Positions 46,015 to 56,100 of a DNA stretch of 64,000 nt are shown here, piece after piece (within the stretch, counting starts at the first letter, position 1; the number at the start of each line of letters is the position of its first letter). Source of the stretch: Ruegeria sp. YS9. GTDB lineage: Bacteria > Pseudomonadota > Alphaproteobacteria > Rhodobacterales > Rhodobacteraceae. The stretch is taken from the NCBI RefSeq assembly GCF_024628725.1, contig NZ_CP102409.1:2451001-2515000 (forward strand). The letters are read 5' to 3'. The translations under genes and the position numbers were made by a program. A model generated the notes under the pieces. The model had not been told where the DNA came from, did not search any database, and saw nothing but the letters and a program-made list of their open reading frames with translations.

Positions 46015-47361
46015 TTATGCGCCCGGGTTGCACTCACCCAGTGCGCCACCGGCGAACATCGGATGCTCCGGATCGTATTCGACCTGCGCGCGTGGCGTGA
46101 TCTCGACGATCTCCAGCGTGTCATAGGCGTTGGTCGGGTTCATGTTGCCACGCACGACCAGCACGTCCTTGAAGCACTGGTGATCCGCGCCGCGATACCA
46201 GGTCGGGCCGTTGCCCAGGCCGTCGAACTCGAAGTCTTCCAGCGCTTCCGCAACACCGCATGGGTTGAATGTACCGGCACGCTCGCAAGCATCCGCATAA
46301 AGCAGAACCTGTGCATAGCAGGTCTGGGCCGAGTTGGACGGCGGCTTGCCGTATTTCTCGCCGAAGGACTTCACGAAAGCCTTGGTGCCTTCATCCTGCA
46401 ACTGCCAGTTCCAGTTCATCGAACCCAGCACGCCCTTGATGTTCTCGCCCGCACCGGCGGCCATCAGTTCCGAGTACAGCGGCACGACGATCTTGAAGTC
46501 CTTGCCGTTGGCGACCTTGTCGAGCAGGCCGAACTGAATCGCGTTGGTCAGCGAGTTCACCATGTTGCCGCCATAGTGGTTCAGAACCAGAACGTCCGCG
46601 CCCGAGTTCAGAACCGGAGTGATGTAGGACGAGAAGTCTGTTGACGCGAGTGGCGTTTTGACGGTGTTGACCGTTTCCCATCCCAGGGCTTCGGTCGAGG
46701 CGACGATCGACTCTTCCTGGGTCCAGCCCCAGTTGTAGTCAGCCGTCAGGTGATAGGCGCGGCGGTCATTGCCCATCTCGGCGGCCAGCACCGGCGCAAG
46801 CGCAGCGCCCGACATGTAGGCGTTGAAGAAATGGCGGAAACCATTGGCCTTCTTGTCCTTGCCGGTGGTGTCGTTGGCGTGGGTCAGACCTGCCATAAAG
46901 ATCACACCTGCTTCTTGACACAGGCCCTGAACCGCAACGGCCACGCCCGAGGACGACCCGCCGTTGATCATGATCGCACCGTCTTTTTCGATCATCGACT
47001 TTGCTGATGCACGCGCGGCGTCCGACTTGGTCTGGGTGTCACCTGTGACGAACTCGACCTTCTTGCCGAGGATGCCATTACCCTTCAGCGCCTTCGACGT
47101 GAAGGTGTTCAGGCAACCGCCGTCACCCTCTCCGTTCAGGTGTTCCACCGCCAGCTGTTGCGCCAGCAGCTCGTCATTTCCCTCTTCCGCATACGGCCCG
47201 GTCTGGGGAACGTTGAAGCCCAGGGTCACGGACCCTCCGGTTGGTTCGTTGGTGTAAGCGGCAGCCGACGAAGCCGTGAAGATCGTAGGCAGGGCCAGAC
47301 CGGTGCCTGCAACGGCACCAGACTTCAACACGCCGCGGCGTGTGACAGATTTGTTGGTCAT
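46015..47361 (-). CDS. Liv-type substrate-binding protein with Tat-like signal
   Basis: A 448 aa periplasmic binding protein of the Leu/Ile/Val-BP-like family. The N-terminus MTNKSVTRRGVLKSGAVAG has a twin-arginine motif, a hydrophobic stretch and an Ala-rich cleavage region. The mature part has VTLGFNVPQTGPYAEEG and INGGSSSGVAVAVQGLCQEAGV. It carries six or more cysteines, unusual for LivJ. That and the Tat signal suggest folding before export and a ligand other than branched-chain amino acids. The ATG at 47361 follows GGGAGG; the frame upstream is not used. Confidence 0.87.
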   Translation of the reverse strand: MTNKSVTRRGVLKSGAVAGTGLALPTIFTASSAAAYTNEPTGGSVTLGFNVPQTGPYAEEGNDELLAQQLAVEHLNGEGDGGCLNTFTSKALKGNGILGKKVEFVTGDTQTKSDAARASAKSMIEKDGAIMINGGSSSGVAVAVQGLCQEAGVIFMAGLTHANDTTGKDKKANGFRHFFNAYMSGAALAPVLAAEMGNDRRAYHLTADYNWGWTQEESIVASTEALGWETVNTVKTPLASTDFSSYITPVLNSGADVLVLNHYGGNMVNSLTNAIQFGLLDKVANGKDFKIVVPLYSELMAAGAGENIKGVLGSMNWNWQLQDEGTKAFVKSFGEKYGKPPSNSAQTCYAQVLLYADACERAGTFNPCGVAEALEDFEFDGLGNGPTWYRGADHQCFKDVLVVRGNMNPTNAYDTLEIVEITPRAQVEYDPEHPMFAGGALGECNPGA

Positions 47362-47940
47362 TAATTCCTCCCATTTCCCTTTCTTTCGTCGTCTGGCTCC
47401 TCTTCCAGCAGACGAAAGCGCACTTATGTGCATTTCAATAATGGAAACGCGGTGGAAAATTTCACAACAAATTACTGGATTTGAAACAAAATTTTGTAAA
47501 CGTCTTGACGAAATTCAATATCATTTGAAAAACTCTCTGGCATTGAATAATTTAAATATATATTTTTCATATATTTAAATGTAAATATAGACGACGCAAT
47601 TTCCAGACATGACAGCAATGTTCGTTCACTGCTGCGCCAAAAGACGATTTCCCATGCAAAGCCAGCCTTTTCAACACGTTGAATGGAAACAAGCTCTCTG
47701 CCCCTCCCTCATCTGGCGGTCCAGTTTGATTGTTGTTGGCGCAAGATCGTCCACGGGGCGGCCGGTATGATTGTGTCCGGCGCGGGTGGGCGGCATCCCA
47801 GCGCAATGAGCAGTCTTTCATGTTCCGGTGTTTCGTCCATTCCACGATCAGGATCCGTTTGCCCGAGCCACCCCCCGGATTTCGGACACTGACGTCAGCT
47901 GTGACTTGCCGAGCCGGCGCGCGGCGCGACCGACCTTTGG
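47362..47940. promoter_or_regulatory. 579-base region upstream of the Liv operon, AT-rich core with palindrome
   Basis: No convincing gene is seen. Positions 47450-47590 are markedly AT-rich against the GC-rich surroundings and contain a perfect 11-bp inverted repeat at 47550-47580 (ATTTAAATATA / TATATTTAAAT, 9-base loop). This is presumably the Liv operon promoter and operator. The rest toward the alcohol dehydrogenase is GC-rich and holds a TGACGTCA palindrome near 47890. Confidence 0.5.
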
Positions 47941-48927
47941 TCAGGGAACCAAAACCGCTGCCCCTTGCAATCGCCCGGCGCTCAGATCCGCGAGGGCTGT
48001 GTTGGCGTCCTTCAGTGAATATCTTTGTGTCCGTGTCTGGATACCTGCGGCTTGGGCCATTGCAAAAAACTCCTCACCATCCTGACGCGTCAGGTTTGCG
48101 ACAGACAGGATTTGACGTTCCCCCCAAAGATCGCTGTAGGGAAAGGAAGGAATGTCGCTCATGTGAATTCCGCCGCAAACCACCCGGCCTCCCTTGCGGA
48201 CAGCTTGGAGGGCTTTGGGCACAAGGGCACCGACAGGTGCAAATATGATTGCAGCATCCAGTTCCACCGGTGGTCGTTCGTCGGACCCACCAGACCAAAC
48301 CGCGCCAAGATCACGCGCAAACTTCTGCGCCTCGATATCCCCGGGCCGGGTCAGCGCATATACTTTCCGGCCCTGCCAGACGGCCAGTTGTGCAAGGATA
48401 TGCGCGGCGGCTCCGAATCCATAAAAGCCGATATGCTTGGCATCCTGCGCCATTCGCAGACAGCGAAATCCGATAAGCCCGGCACATAACAACGGTGCCA
48501 GTGCAACCGGATCGGCAACCTCTGGCAGGGCAAAGACATACCGTGCATCCGCAAGGCAGGCTTCGGCAAACCCTCCGTTTCGCGTGTATCCCGTGAACAC
48601 CGGCACGTCACACAGGTTTTCCTGCGCGCGGTGGCAATAAGGACATCGACCACAAGTGGACCCAAGCCACGGCACGCCCACGCGCTGACCGGTTTCCAGC
48701 CCTGTTACAGCATCTCCCTTTCGCAGGACCCGTCCCACGATTTCGTGGCCCGGAACCAGTGGAAGTTCAGGATGTTCGAGGTCACCATCGACGATGTGCA
48801 GATCCGTGCGACAAACACCACAAGCCTCGATCTGGATCTGGATATCATGATCGCCCGGCGCCGGAAGTTCGATGTCTTCCAGTCTCAGCGCACGGCCGAC
48901 CTCGTTCAAAACCATTGCGCGTGTCAT
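47941..48927 (-). CDS. Zinc-dependent alcohol dehydrogenase family protein
   Basis: A 328 aa medium-chain dehydrogenase. IEACGVCRTDLHIVDGDL gives the catalytic-zinc Cys, and LPLVPGHEIVGRVLRKGD the His/Glu. GSTCGRCPYCHRAQENLCD is the structural-zinc four-Cys loop. The nucleotide-binding turn is IGFYGFGAAAHILAQLA. It resembles the AdhA/YjgB-like subgroup. The ATG at 48927 (MTRAMVLNEVGRALRL) has GGAGAG upstream; the longer frame to 49089 is rejected. The 272 bases before it hold nothing identifiable. Confidence 0.88.
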   Translation of the reverse strand: MTRAMVLNEVGRALRLEDIELPAPGDHDIQIQIEACGVCRTDLHIVDGDLEHPELPLVPGHEIVGRVLRKGDAVTGLETGQRVGVPWLGSTCGRCPYCHRAQENLCDVPVFTGYTRNGGFAEACLADARYVFALPEVADPVALAPLLCAGLIGFRCLRMAQDAKHIGFYGFGAAAHILAQLAVWQGRKVYALTRPGDIEAQKFARDLGAVWSGGSDERPPVELDAAIIFAPVGALVPKALQAVRKGGRVVCGGIHMSDIPSFPYSDLWGERQILSVANLTRQDGEEFFAMAQAAGIQTRTQRYSLKDANTALADLSAGRLQGAAVLVP

Positions 48928-49199
48928 GGTCCAACTCTCCAGATATGTCCGCCCGTGGTCATCTGTGTATTGCCTCTTTTCGTTGCAAATTGCGGGCTCG
49001 GCCTTCGACAAAGTCGCAAATTTGGCACAGGGTTCCGACGACCTGCACGATAACACAACTGCGCCGCAGCAAGGCTTGATCCATCGCAAAGTCCCGGATC
49101 CAACCGAGCGACCAAAACCTCGGTTGCACCCGAAGGACTTGTTCGGGTGTCCAAGTGTGATTGACCAGGCAATGAGGGGTCAGAGCTTCGCCACCGGTT

Positions 49200-50993
49200 T
49201 CAGGTCTGATGAATGTAGCTGCCCGGCGCTTTGGGCAGGTTTTCGGCCCCTCTTCGTTTTCCGCCCATCGGCGGCGGCGCAGTTTCGCCCGATGAACGGT
49301 CTTTGATCCAATCCACCATCGCAGGCCACCAGGAACCTTGCTTTTCCTTGGCCGACTCAAACCACTCATCCGGCGAGGTATACAGCGCGTCCACCGGCCT
49401 GTGGCCCAACCGATAGTGGCGGTGCTTGTGCCCCGGTTCGCTTAGGATACCACCATTATGACCGCCGTTGGTCAGCACGAAGGTGAGGTCTCCGTCGGTA
49501 AACAGCCGGATTTTGTACACTGATCGCCACGGAGCAATGTGGTCGGATTCCGTTCCGACCACAAACATGGGAACGCGAATGTCCTTGAGCGCGACGACCC
49601 GCCCTTCGACGGAAAAGCGCCCAGCGCTCAGCCGGTTTTCCAGGAACAGACCGCGCAAGTATTCGGAATGCATTCGCGCCGGCATCCGGGTCGTGTCATT
49701 GTTCCAGACGGTCAGATCCGTAGGCAGGTCGTCTTCACCCAGAAAATAGCGGCGCACAGCCCGGGCATAGATCAGATCTTCGGCGCGGATTGTCGTGAAA
49801 GTTCGCGTCATCTGAGGGCGGTCAAGATAGCCCTGCAACCACATCAGATCTTCGACAAAAGCGACCTGACTGTCATCGATAAACAGCAAAAGCTCACCGG
49901 CTTCGGCAAAATCAACCTGCGCCGCCATCAGCGTAACGCTTGCAAGCCGGTCATCACCATCGCGTTGCATCACCGCAGCTGCAATCGCCAGAAGTGTGCC
50001 CCCCAGGCAATAACCATTGGCGTGGATCTTTTTACCCGGAACGATTTTCTCGATGGCCTCGATCGCGGCCATGACACCGTTCAGGCGATAATCCTCAAGG
50101 CTGAGATCAGCCTGATCAGCCGTGGGATTGACCCAGGAAATCATGAAAACGGTAAAGCCCTGCTCGACCAGATACCGCACCATGGAGTTTTCCGGAGAAA
50201 GGTCGAGCACATAGTATTTCATGATCCAGGCAGGCACGAAAAGGATCGGTTCCGCCTGCACGCGCTTGGTGCGCGGTGTGTATTGAATCAGCTCGAACAG
50301 CGCGTTGCGATAAACGACCCTGCCGGGGGTCGCGGCAATGTCTTTACCGATTTCATAACCCTGAGGGGCAGGTTCGTGCTGTTGCGTTATGGTATGGGCA
50401 ACATCCTCAAGAAAGTGGGCGGCGCCCTCCATCAAATTGCGACCGCCGGTCTGGAACGTGCGATTGATGATTTCCGGGTTCGACCACGGGAAGTTCGAAG
50501 GAGAGACAAGATCAAGTGCCTGGTGAACCTGAAATTGCGCCCGTTCGGCGTCACGGGGGGCGATGCCCGGCATTTCGTCCGTTGCGGCCTGCCACCAATC
50601 CTGTGCGCTCAGAAAAGCCTGCTGCCAAAGGGAAAATGGCGCCTTTTGCCAGCCGGGCGCATTGAAACGGTGATCCTGCTTGCGTGGCTGAAAAGGTGGA
50701 GCGGCCCTCGCACCGGTCGCCATCTCGCTGGCATAGACCCAGAGTTTGGCCGTATCGCGTGCTGCACGCTCTGTCAGTTCAAGCTGGCGTCCGGGGGAAC
50801 GACCCAGGTGCAGGGCCCAATCCATCCAGGTGGCCATTATCGAATGCGGGGAAACACCGGCTGTGGCACGGGCAAGGGCCGCGCGCGTTGCGCGGTCAAG
50901 TTTCTCATAGGGGTGTGGCGGGGCATTCTTGCCGGTATCTGCCGCGCAAACCCCGGCCTCGGCAGACAGCTTGTCAGGTGAGAGTTTGGTCAT
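49200..50993 (-). CDS. phaC: Polyhydroxyalkanoate synthase, class I-like
   Basis: A 597 aa alpha/beta-hydrolase-fold polymerase that joins 3-hydroxyacyl-CoA into storage polyester. The lipase-like box has Cys329 (HANGYCLGGTLLAIA), the catalytic Asp lies in VGTESDHIAPWRSVYK and the His in LTNGGHNGGILSEPGHKH. The N-terminal PhaC domain has NFPWSNPEIINRTFQTGGRNLMEG. Length suits class I. No phaAB, phaP, phaZ or phaR lies next to it, so it may be a second synthase. Nearest upstream is a SnoaL-like gene, 187 bases away. Confidence 0.92.
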   Translation of the reverse strand: MTKLSPDKLSAEAGVCAADTGKNAPPHPYEKLDRATRAALARATAGVSPHSIMATWMDWALHLGRSPGRQLELTERAARDTAKLWVYASEMATGARAAPPFQPRKQDHRFNAPGWQKAPFSLWQQAFLSAQDWWQAATDEMPGIAPRDAERAQFQVHQALDLVSPSNFPWSNPEIINRTFQTGGRNLMEGAAHFLEDVAHTITQQHEPAPQGYEIGKDIAATPGRVVYRNALFELIQYTPRTKRVQAEPILFVPAWIMKYYVLDLSPENSMVRYLVEQGFTVFMISWVNPTADQADLSLEDYRLNGVMAAIEAIEKIVPGKKIHANGYCLGGTLLAIAAAVMQRDGDDRLASVTLMAAQVDFAEAGELLLFIDDSQVAFVEDLMWLQGYLDRPQMTRTFTTIRAEDLIYARAVRRYFLGEDDLPTDLTVWNNDTTRMPARMHSEYLRGLFLENRLSAGRFSVEGRVVALKDIRVPMFVVGTESDHIAPWRSVYKIRLFTDGDLTFVLTNGGHNGGILSEPGHKHRHYRLGHRPVDALYTSPDEWFESAKEKQGSWWPAMVDWIKDRSSGETAPPPMGGKRRGAENLPKAPGSYIHQT

Positions 50994-51180
50994 CTGGGTT
51001 CTCCGATCCGGGCAGAGTGCTAAAACGCTGCAAACCTAAGCCTATGTGCCCACCAGGCCCCGAGGCGACCAGTCAACCGCCCGTTTTCTGATTGGACGTA
51101 CCTGTTTGCACACCGGACCAGGCGAGGCGTCCTGAAATGGCCGCGAGCGCTTGGGATCCCGTGTTGCCAGGAACCGTTCG

Positions 51181-51558
51181 CTATTTTGGCAACATAAAGA
51201 ACTCTTCCAGTACAATCTTGCCATCCTCAACGGAATAAATGGCAATCTCGCTAAGGTTCATCCTTTGTCCGGTGTCTTTCTGCACGACCTCGGCATTGAA
51301 ACGCACCCCAAAGCGATTGGGCGGATGAACAAAAGGACCGTCCGCCGTAAGTGTCAGGATTTCATGTGTTTTCAGCCAGTCTTCCCGTTTTGCCTTGATG
51401 GCGTCGCGGCCCTTTGTGATCCGAAATTGCCGTACCGGAGGCACAACCGCCTCTATGGACTGAGCGTTTTCCGCGTACATCTCGTCAACGCTTGCCAAGC
51501 CATTGCGATCACGCATCGCCTGAACAAACGCCCGCCCAATTTCGACTAGTCTTTCCAT
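51181..51558 (-). CDS. SnoaL-like/NTF2-fold protein
   Basis: A 125 aa protein, MERLVEIGRAFVQAMRDRNG, followed by a beta-rich cone fold (FRITKGRDAIKAKREDWLKTHEI, FGVRFNAEVVQKDTGQRMNLSEIAIYSVEDGKIVLEEFF). SnoaL-like proteins include isomerases and many proteins without known function. The start at 51558 has AGGAGG nine bases upstream; the longer frame to 51717 would run through that site. An FnrL-type box lies about 60 bases upstream, suggesting expression under low oxygen. Confidence 0.8.
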   Translation of the reverse strand: MERLVEIGRAFVQAMRDRNGLASVDEMYAENAQSIEAVVPPVRQFRITKGRDAIKAKREDWLKTHEILTLTADGPFVHPPNRFGVRFNAEVVQKDTGQRMNLSEIAIYSVEDGKIVLEEFFMLPK

Positions 51559-51610
51559 GCGAGACCTCCTGATACGTTGGTGACTGTATCTCGGCGGGCC
51601 GCGTTCAACC

Positions 51611-51624
51611 TTGACAAAGATCAA
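51611..51624. promoter_or_regulatory. FNR/FnrL-type box
   Basis: TTGACAAAGATCAA matches the TTGAT-N4-ATCAA consensus at nine of ten positions. It is centred about 60 bases upstream of the SnoaL-like gene's ATG, a distance typical for activation by FnrL or a relative. No other gene start is close. Confidence 0.6.
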
Positions 51625-51851
51625 AATGAGACGGCCCTGCAAAGATTGGCCACATGGCTTGCTTCGGAACAGGCAGAACAGTGCCTTGCAGATTTGGACG
51701 CAGCAAGTCGCCGTCAATTGTCGGGCAAGATGTGTCCCTGCGGGTCTTGGCGCATCTTCACTCCTTGACGGTTACGATGAGCCTGAAATCCTCCGCTACA
51801 CAATCAATACAATCTGTTCCATGGGTGCTGACGGGCTTCATGCAAATCGGA

Positions 51852-52700
51852 TCAACCTCTCTGCAATCGGACTGTGATTTCGGACAGCCGGGACCAGGAT
51901 TGGAACGTGATCGGCAAAGCAAGTGCGGCTTCAGAAAACTCCCATGAATAGCTGACAATCGAAAAAATCATTCCAGGTGTCGCATCCAGGTTCTGCGTCG
52001 CGAACCACAGGTTGAACAGGATCAGACCTATCAGCAGAACGAAGATCACACCGTACAGGAAGGCTTCGGTATCCGAGAGCTTCACTTCGAAACGACGCAG
52101 TTTCGTCAGGTGGACAAGCACCGGGCGGTTGCGGCGCCGTTCCAGAACGCTGACCTGTTGTTCCATCTGCTCATTCAGCGCACGGTTCCATCGCCAGAAC
52201 GTCGAATGAAACAGGACGTAGATGCATACCATTCCGACAAGCACCCCACAGGCTGACAGAGCCAGCACCGGCGAGAAGTAAAACAGCAACACTGCTGAGA
52301 CGACGAACTGCATGATCCCTGAAATTGCCGAAGGCAGGATCTCTTCCAGAAAGTCGGCCAGTTCGCGCCCCATTCCGATCCGGGCGTTCAGCGAAGAAAT
52401 CGGCAGGTTTGAAAAACGCGCAGCAAGCGCTTTGCCCAGCTCGACGCGGATCGTTCCGTAGACACGCGTATCGTATATCCGCCGGATCACGCCGATCAGC
52501 GTGAGGGCGACCATAAGAGCACCCAAATGCACAAAGGGCTGAAACTGTCCGCTTAGCAATCCATCTATGGCAAAGCCGATAAACAGCGGGATCAACACGG
52601 ATAACACAGTTTCCGACAGTATCAGAAACCAGGTGATCCCGACACGCCACCGAAACACGCTCAGCAACGTGCCTATTGTAAGTTTTCTATCCCTCAACAT
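51852..52700 (-). CDS. ABC transporter six-transmembrane domain protein without ATPase domain
   Basis: A 282 aa membrane protein that matches only the exporter-type ABC transmembrane domain. Helices are predicted near 18-40, 55-75, 125-150, 152-170, 210-232 and 243-265. The protein ends ...SWSRLSEITVRLQRG, where an ATP-binding domain would normally begin. No Walker or LSGGQ motif exists in it or in the 293 bases downstream. It starts six bases after the DUF2141 gene, so it is co-transcribed with the RND pump. Partner ATPase and substrate are unknown. A truncated exporter is possible, but the intact frame argues for a working protein. Confidence 0.75.
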   Translation of the reverse strand: MLRDRKLTIGTLLSVFRWRVGITWFLILSETVLSVLIPLFIGFAIDGLLSGQFQPFVHLGALMVALTLIGVIRRIYDTRVYGTIRVELGKALAARFSNLPISSLNARIGMGRELADFLEEILPSAISGIMQFVVSAVLLFYFSPVLALSACGVLVGMVCIYVLFHSTFWRWNRALNEQMEQQVSVLERRRNRPVLVHLTKLRRFEVKLSDTEAFLYGVIFVLLIGLILFNLWFATQNLDATPGMIFSIVSYSWEFSEAALALPITFQSWSRLSEITVRLQRG

Positions 52701-52706
52701 GCGGCA

Positions 52707-53126
52707 TCACGGATCATAGTGGACACGAACGCGGACATCGCCTGGCCAGACCGAGGCGGCCTTGAAATCAGGCATGTCCTGAGGGTTCGGGGCACCGGTT
52801 GAACCCAGCCCCTCCAAAAGCTTCGTCTCGGTCATGTTCAGGTCTTCGTCCTTGTTTTCGTCGTGAAACAGCAGCACCGCATAGGGGCCCGCGGTCAGGT
52901 CGGGAAACTCATGGCTGACGCTGCCTTTGCGGGACGGAACCTGGGCGTAGTCAATCGCGCTCTGGGCATCCAAACCGTCAAAGGCGCGCGCGTCGTCGAA
53001 AACAAGGATCACAATGTTTCCCTTGGCGTTGCGGATACCCTCCACAATCACGTTCAGACCATCAGAGGCGGCCGGCGTTGCAAGCGCCATCAGGGCGAAT
53101 GCGGGGGCCAGAATGCTACGTGTCAT
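52707..53126 (-). CDS. Exported DUF2141 protein
   Basis: A 139 aa protein with a signal peptide (ILAPAFALMALATPAAS) and the DUF2141 pattern GNIVILVFDDARAF, FPDLTAGPYAVLLFHDENKDEDLNMT and WPGDVRVRVHYDP. The LFHDENKDEDLN stretch is rich in acidic residues and may bind metal. Its ATG overlaps the RND pump stop by four bases (ATGA); the long open frame reaching 53588 is only a shadow of the pump gene. A periplasmic partner of the pump is plausible but unproven. Confidence 0.82.
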   Translation of the reverse strand: MTRSILAPAFALMALATPAASDGLNVIVEGIRNAKGNIVILVFDDARAFDGLDAQSAIDYAQVPSRKGSVSHEFPDLTAGPYAVLLFHDENKDEDLNMTETKLLEGLGSTGAPNPQDMPDFKAASVWPGDVRVRVHYDP

Positions 53127-56100
53127 AACTGTGTCCTTTCTCCGGAAGGGTGCGGCGGGACTGACTTGAAGACGACAAGGACATCTTCGGCAATGGCGAT
53201 CAGCACGGGCACCAGCAGCAGCATGAGGGCGGTGCCGAACAGTTCGCCAAAAGCCAGAGAAATGGCGGCAGGGATGAGATACTGCGCCTGTTCCGAGGTT
53301 TCCGTCAGCAAGGGCAGCAGGCCGATCACCGTCGTTGCGGTGGTCAGGAAGATCGCCTTGAAACGTCCGATGCCAGCGCTTTTCAGCGCCAGGTTCACGG
53401 GCTGACCTTCCTCGCGCGCCTGATTGTATCGGGTGATCATGACCAGACTGTCGTTCACGATCACGCCGGTCAGCGCCAGCATGCCGAAGAACGAAAACAG
53501 CGACAGCGACACATCCATGATCAGGTGCCCGACCGCAGCCGCGATAAAACCAAAGGGCACGATGGCCAGAATGACAATGGGCTGCCAATAGCTTTTCAAC
53601 GGCACGGCCATCAACACATAGATCAAAACGGCGGCCAGCAGCAGCGCACGTTTCAAGCCACCGCTGATATCGGCCATCTCTTCCAGTTCACCGGCGGGCA
53701 GAACTTTGACGCTCGGGTACTTTTCGCGGAGTTTCGGGACCAACTGTTCGAACACCGCCTGACCAACCTCTTCGGGGGCAACACGGTCGCGGTCGATGGA
53801 CGCGGCCACGATGTTCATGCGCTTGCCGTCGCGGCGATCGACGGTGTCAGAGGCGTAGGTGCCTTCGATTTCGGCAACCGTCTCAAGCGGCACCCAGGCA
53901 CCGGATGCGCTGCGCAACTGGGTCTGCATCAGATCGGCGAGCGTATCGCGGTTTTCCCGCGCGTTCTGCACGACCACGCGGATTTCGGACCCGTCGCGCC
54001 GAACCTTGGTCACCTCGGCCCCGCCAAACCCATAACCAATCTGTCTGGCCAAAGCCTCGGCATTGAAGCCAAGGTGCCGCGCGTCCGGTCGCAGGCGGAG
54101 CTTCAGTTCGGGCTGGCCGCCCGCCAGCCCATCCCGAACATTCGCCACGCCCTCGATGTTCGACAAAAAGTCTTTCATCTCGGCGCTGGCCTGTTGCAGC
54201 AGGTCTTCGTCTTTGGACGCCAACCGGATGCGGAAACCTCCGGCGAGTGTTTCCGAGCCGGTGAACTCCAGTTCGGTTGCACCTTCGACCGCACCAACCC
54301 GGTCGCGCCATTCACGGACCAAAGTCAGGATCGGAACGTCCGGGCGCTCTGCCACCGGGATCATCTCGGCGTATATTTGCGCGCTTCCAGCGCCGTTGAT
54401 GATGCTGAACACGGTCTGAATAGGCAGCGTGGCCATACCTGCGTCTTCGGCAAGCTCGGCGTTCAGACCGTTCAACTCGGCTTCGATCCGATCCACGTTC
54501 GCGCGGGTCAGCGCAAAGGGCGCGCGGGCGTCCATTTCCAGATTCATCGTGATGATCTGACCGGGCACTTCGGGAAAGAACACCGTTCTGACCTTGCCCT
54601 TGTACATCAAGCCAAGCCCCAGCGTCGCGGCGGCAACGAACAGGATCAGTACGGCATAGCGATGCCGCACCGCGGCGACAAGCAAGGGCTGATAGATGCG
54701 ATCCCGTACCCAGACCAGGCCGCCCTGCGCAGTATCCTGTACGCGGCCCCAGAGGCGGGACAGCAGGTACTTGCGCTCTTGCCCCATCGAAACCTGCGCC
54801 AGATGGGCGGGCAGGATGAACTTGCTTTCGATGAGCGAAAAGATCAGCGTCAGGATCACGATCCCTGCGAACCCGGCCAGCACCTTGCCCAGCGGGTTGT
54901 CGATCAACAGCATCGGGAAAAACGCCGCGATTGTCGTCAGCACGCCGAAGACTGTTGCGACCGCCACGCGGTGCACGCCGCGTTCGGTGTCCTGGACCGG
55001 GTCCCTGCCCTTTCGACGTTCCTCGAAAACGCTTTCGCCGACCACAACGGCGTCATCGACTAGAATGCCCAAAGCAATGATCAGGCCAAAGGTGGTGACA
55101 TCGTTCAGCGAATAATCCACCCATTTCGAGCCCGAAACCGCGACCGCCCCCATGACCGAAACCGGAATGCCCATGGCGACCCAGAAGGCCAGGCGCACGT
55201 TCAGAAACACCGACAGCATCAAGGTCACAAGGATCAGCCCCTGCACCCCGTTTGACCGCAACAGCGCCAGCCGGTCCGAGATATAGCCGGCGCTGTCGCC
55301 CCAGACCCCGACCTGAACCTGCGACGGCAATTGGCGGCTGAACTCATCCACCGTGCTGCGCACGACATCACTGATCGTCAGCAGGTTCTCTTTCTGCCCG
55401 ACCAGAACCTCCATTCCGACGGTTGGTTTGCCGTTCAACCGAAACAGATACTCGCCGTCCTGAAACCCGTCTTCGATCTTGGCGATATCACCCAAGGGCA
55501 CAAAAGACCCGTCGTCACGTTCAATGATCGGCAGGGCCGCGTATTCAGGAACGTATTTTGCGCGATCATCGGCCCGCAGATAGATCGTGCCGCCCGCGGT
55601 CCGCAAACGGCCTGCCTGAAATGTCACCGAGTTTTCCTCGATTGCGCGGGTCACATCCGCCACGGTCAGGCCATAGTGGCGCAGCAGTGCAGGGTCGATT
55701 TCGATGCGCAGTTCCCGCGGGATCAGACCCCAGATTTGCAGCCGGGACAATTCCGGTTGCGCCAGCAGCTCTTCCTTCAGGCGCTGCGCCAAGCTCTGCA
55801 ATGTGGCCGGGTCCGTTTCGCCGTAAAGGTTCAGATACAGCGCCGGAAAATCGAAACCCGACGCTTCGATCACAGGGCGGCGCGCAGTATCGGGCAGATC
55901 GGTCAACCCATCGACCCGAATGCGGACCCGATCCAGAACGGCTTGCAGTTTCTGGCCACCCGCGCGGCGGACGGTCACGACACTCAGGTCGTTTTGGGAT
56001 CGTGAAGTCACACTGCGCACGCCCTCCAGCCCTTCCAGCGCCTGCTCAACTTTCCGGGTCACCAATTCATCGACCTGTTCGGCAGTGGCGTCCGGGAACT

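Noticed and set aside
49539..50981. Long plus-strand frame (about 480 codons) opposite phaC
   Set aside because: Antisense shadow; the phaC catalytic residues are intact on the minus strand.
51559..51851. Remnant of an ABC ATPase domain after the ABC transmembrane gene
   Set aside because: No Walker A, signature or Walker B motif can be read in any frame of this stretch.
53525..55063. Long plus-strand frame (about 512 codons) inside the RND pump gene
   Set aside because: Antisense to a clear AcrB-type sequence and without protein-family features.
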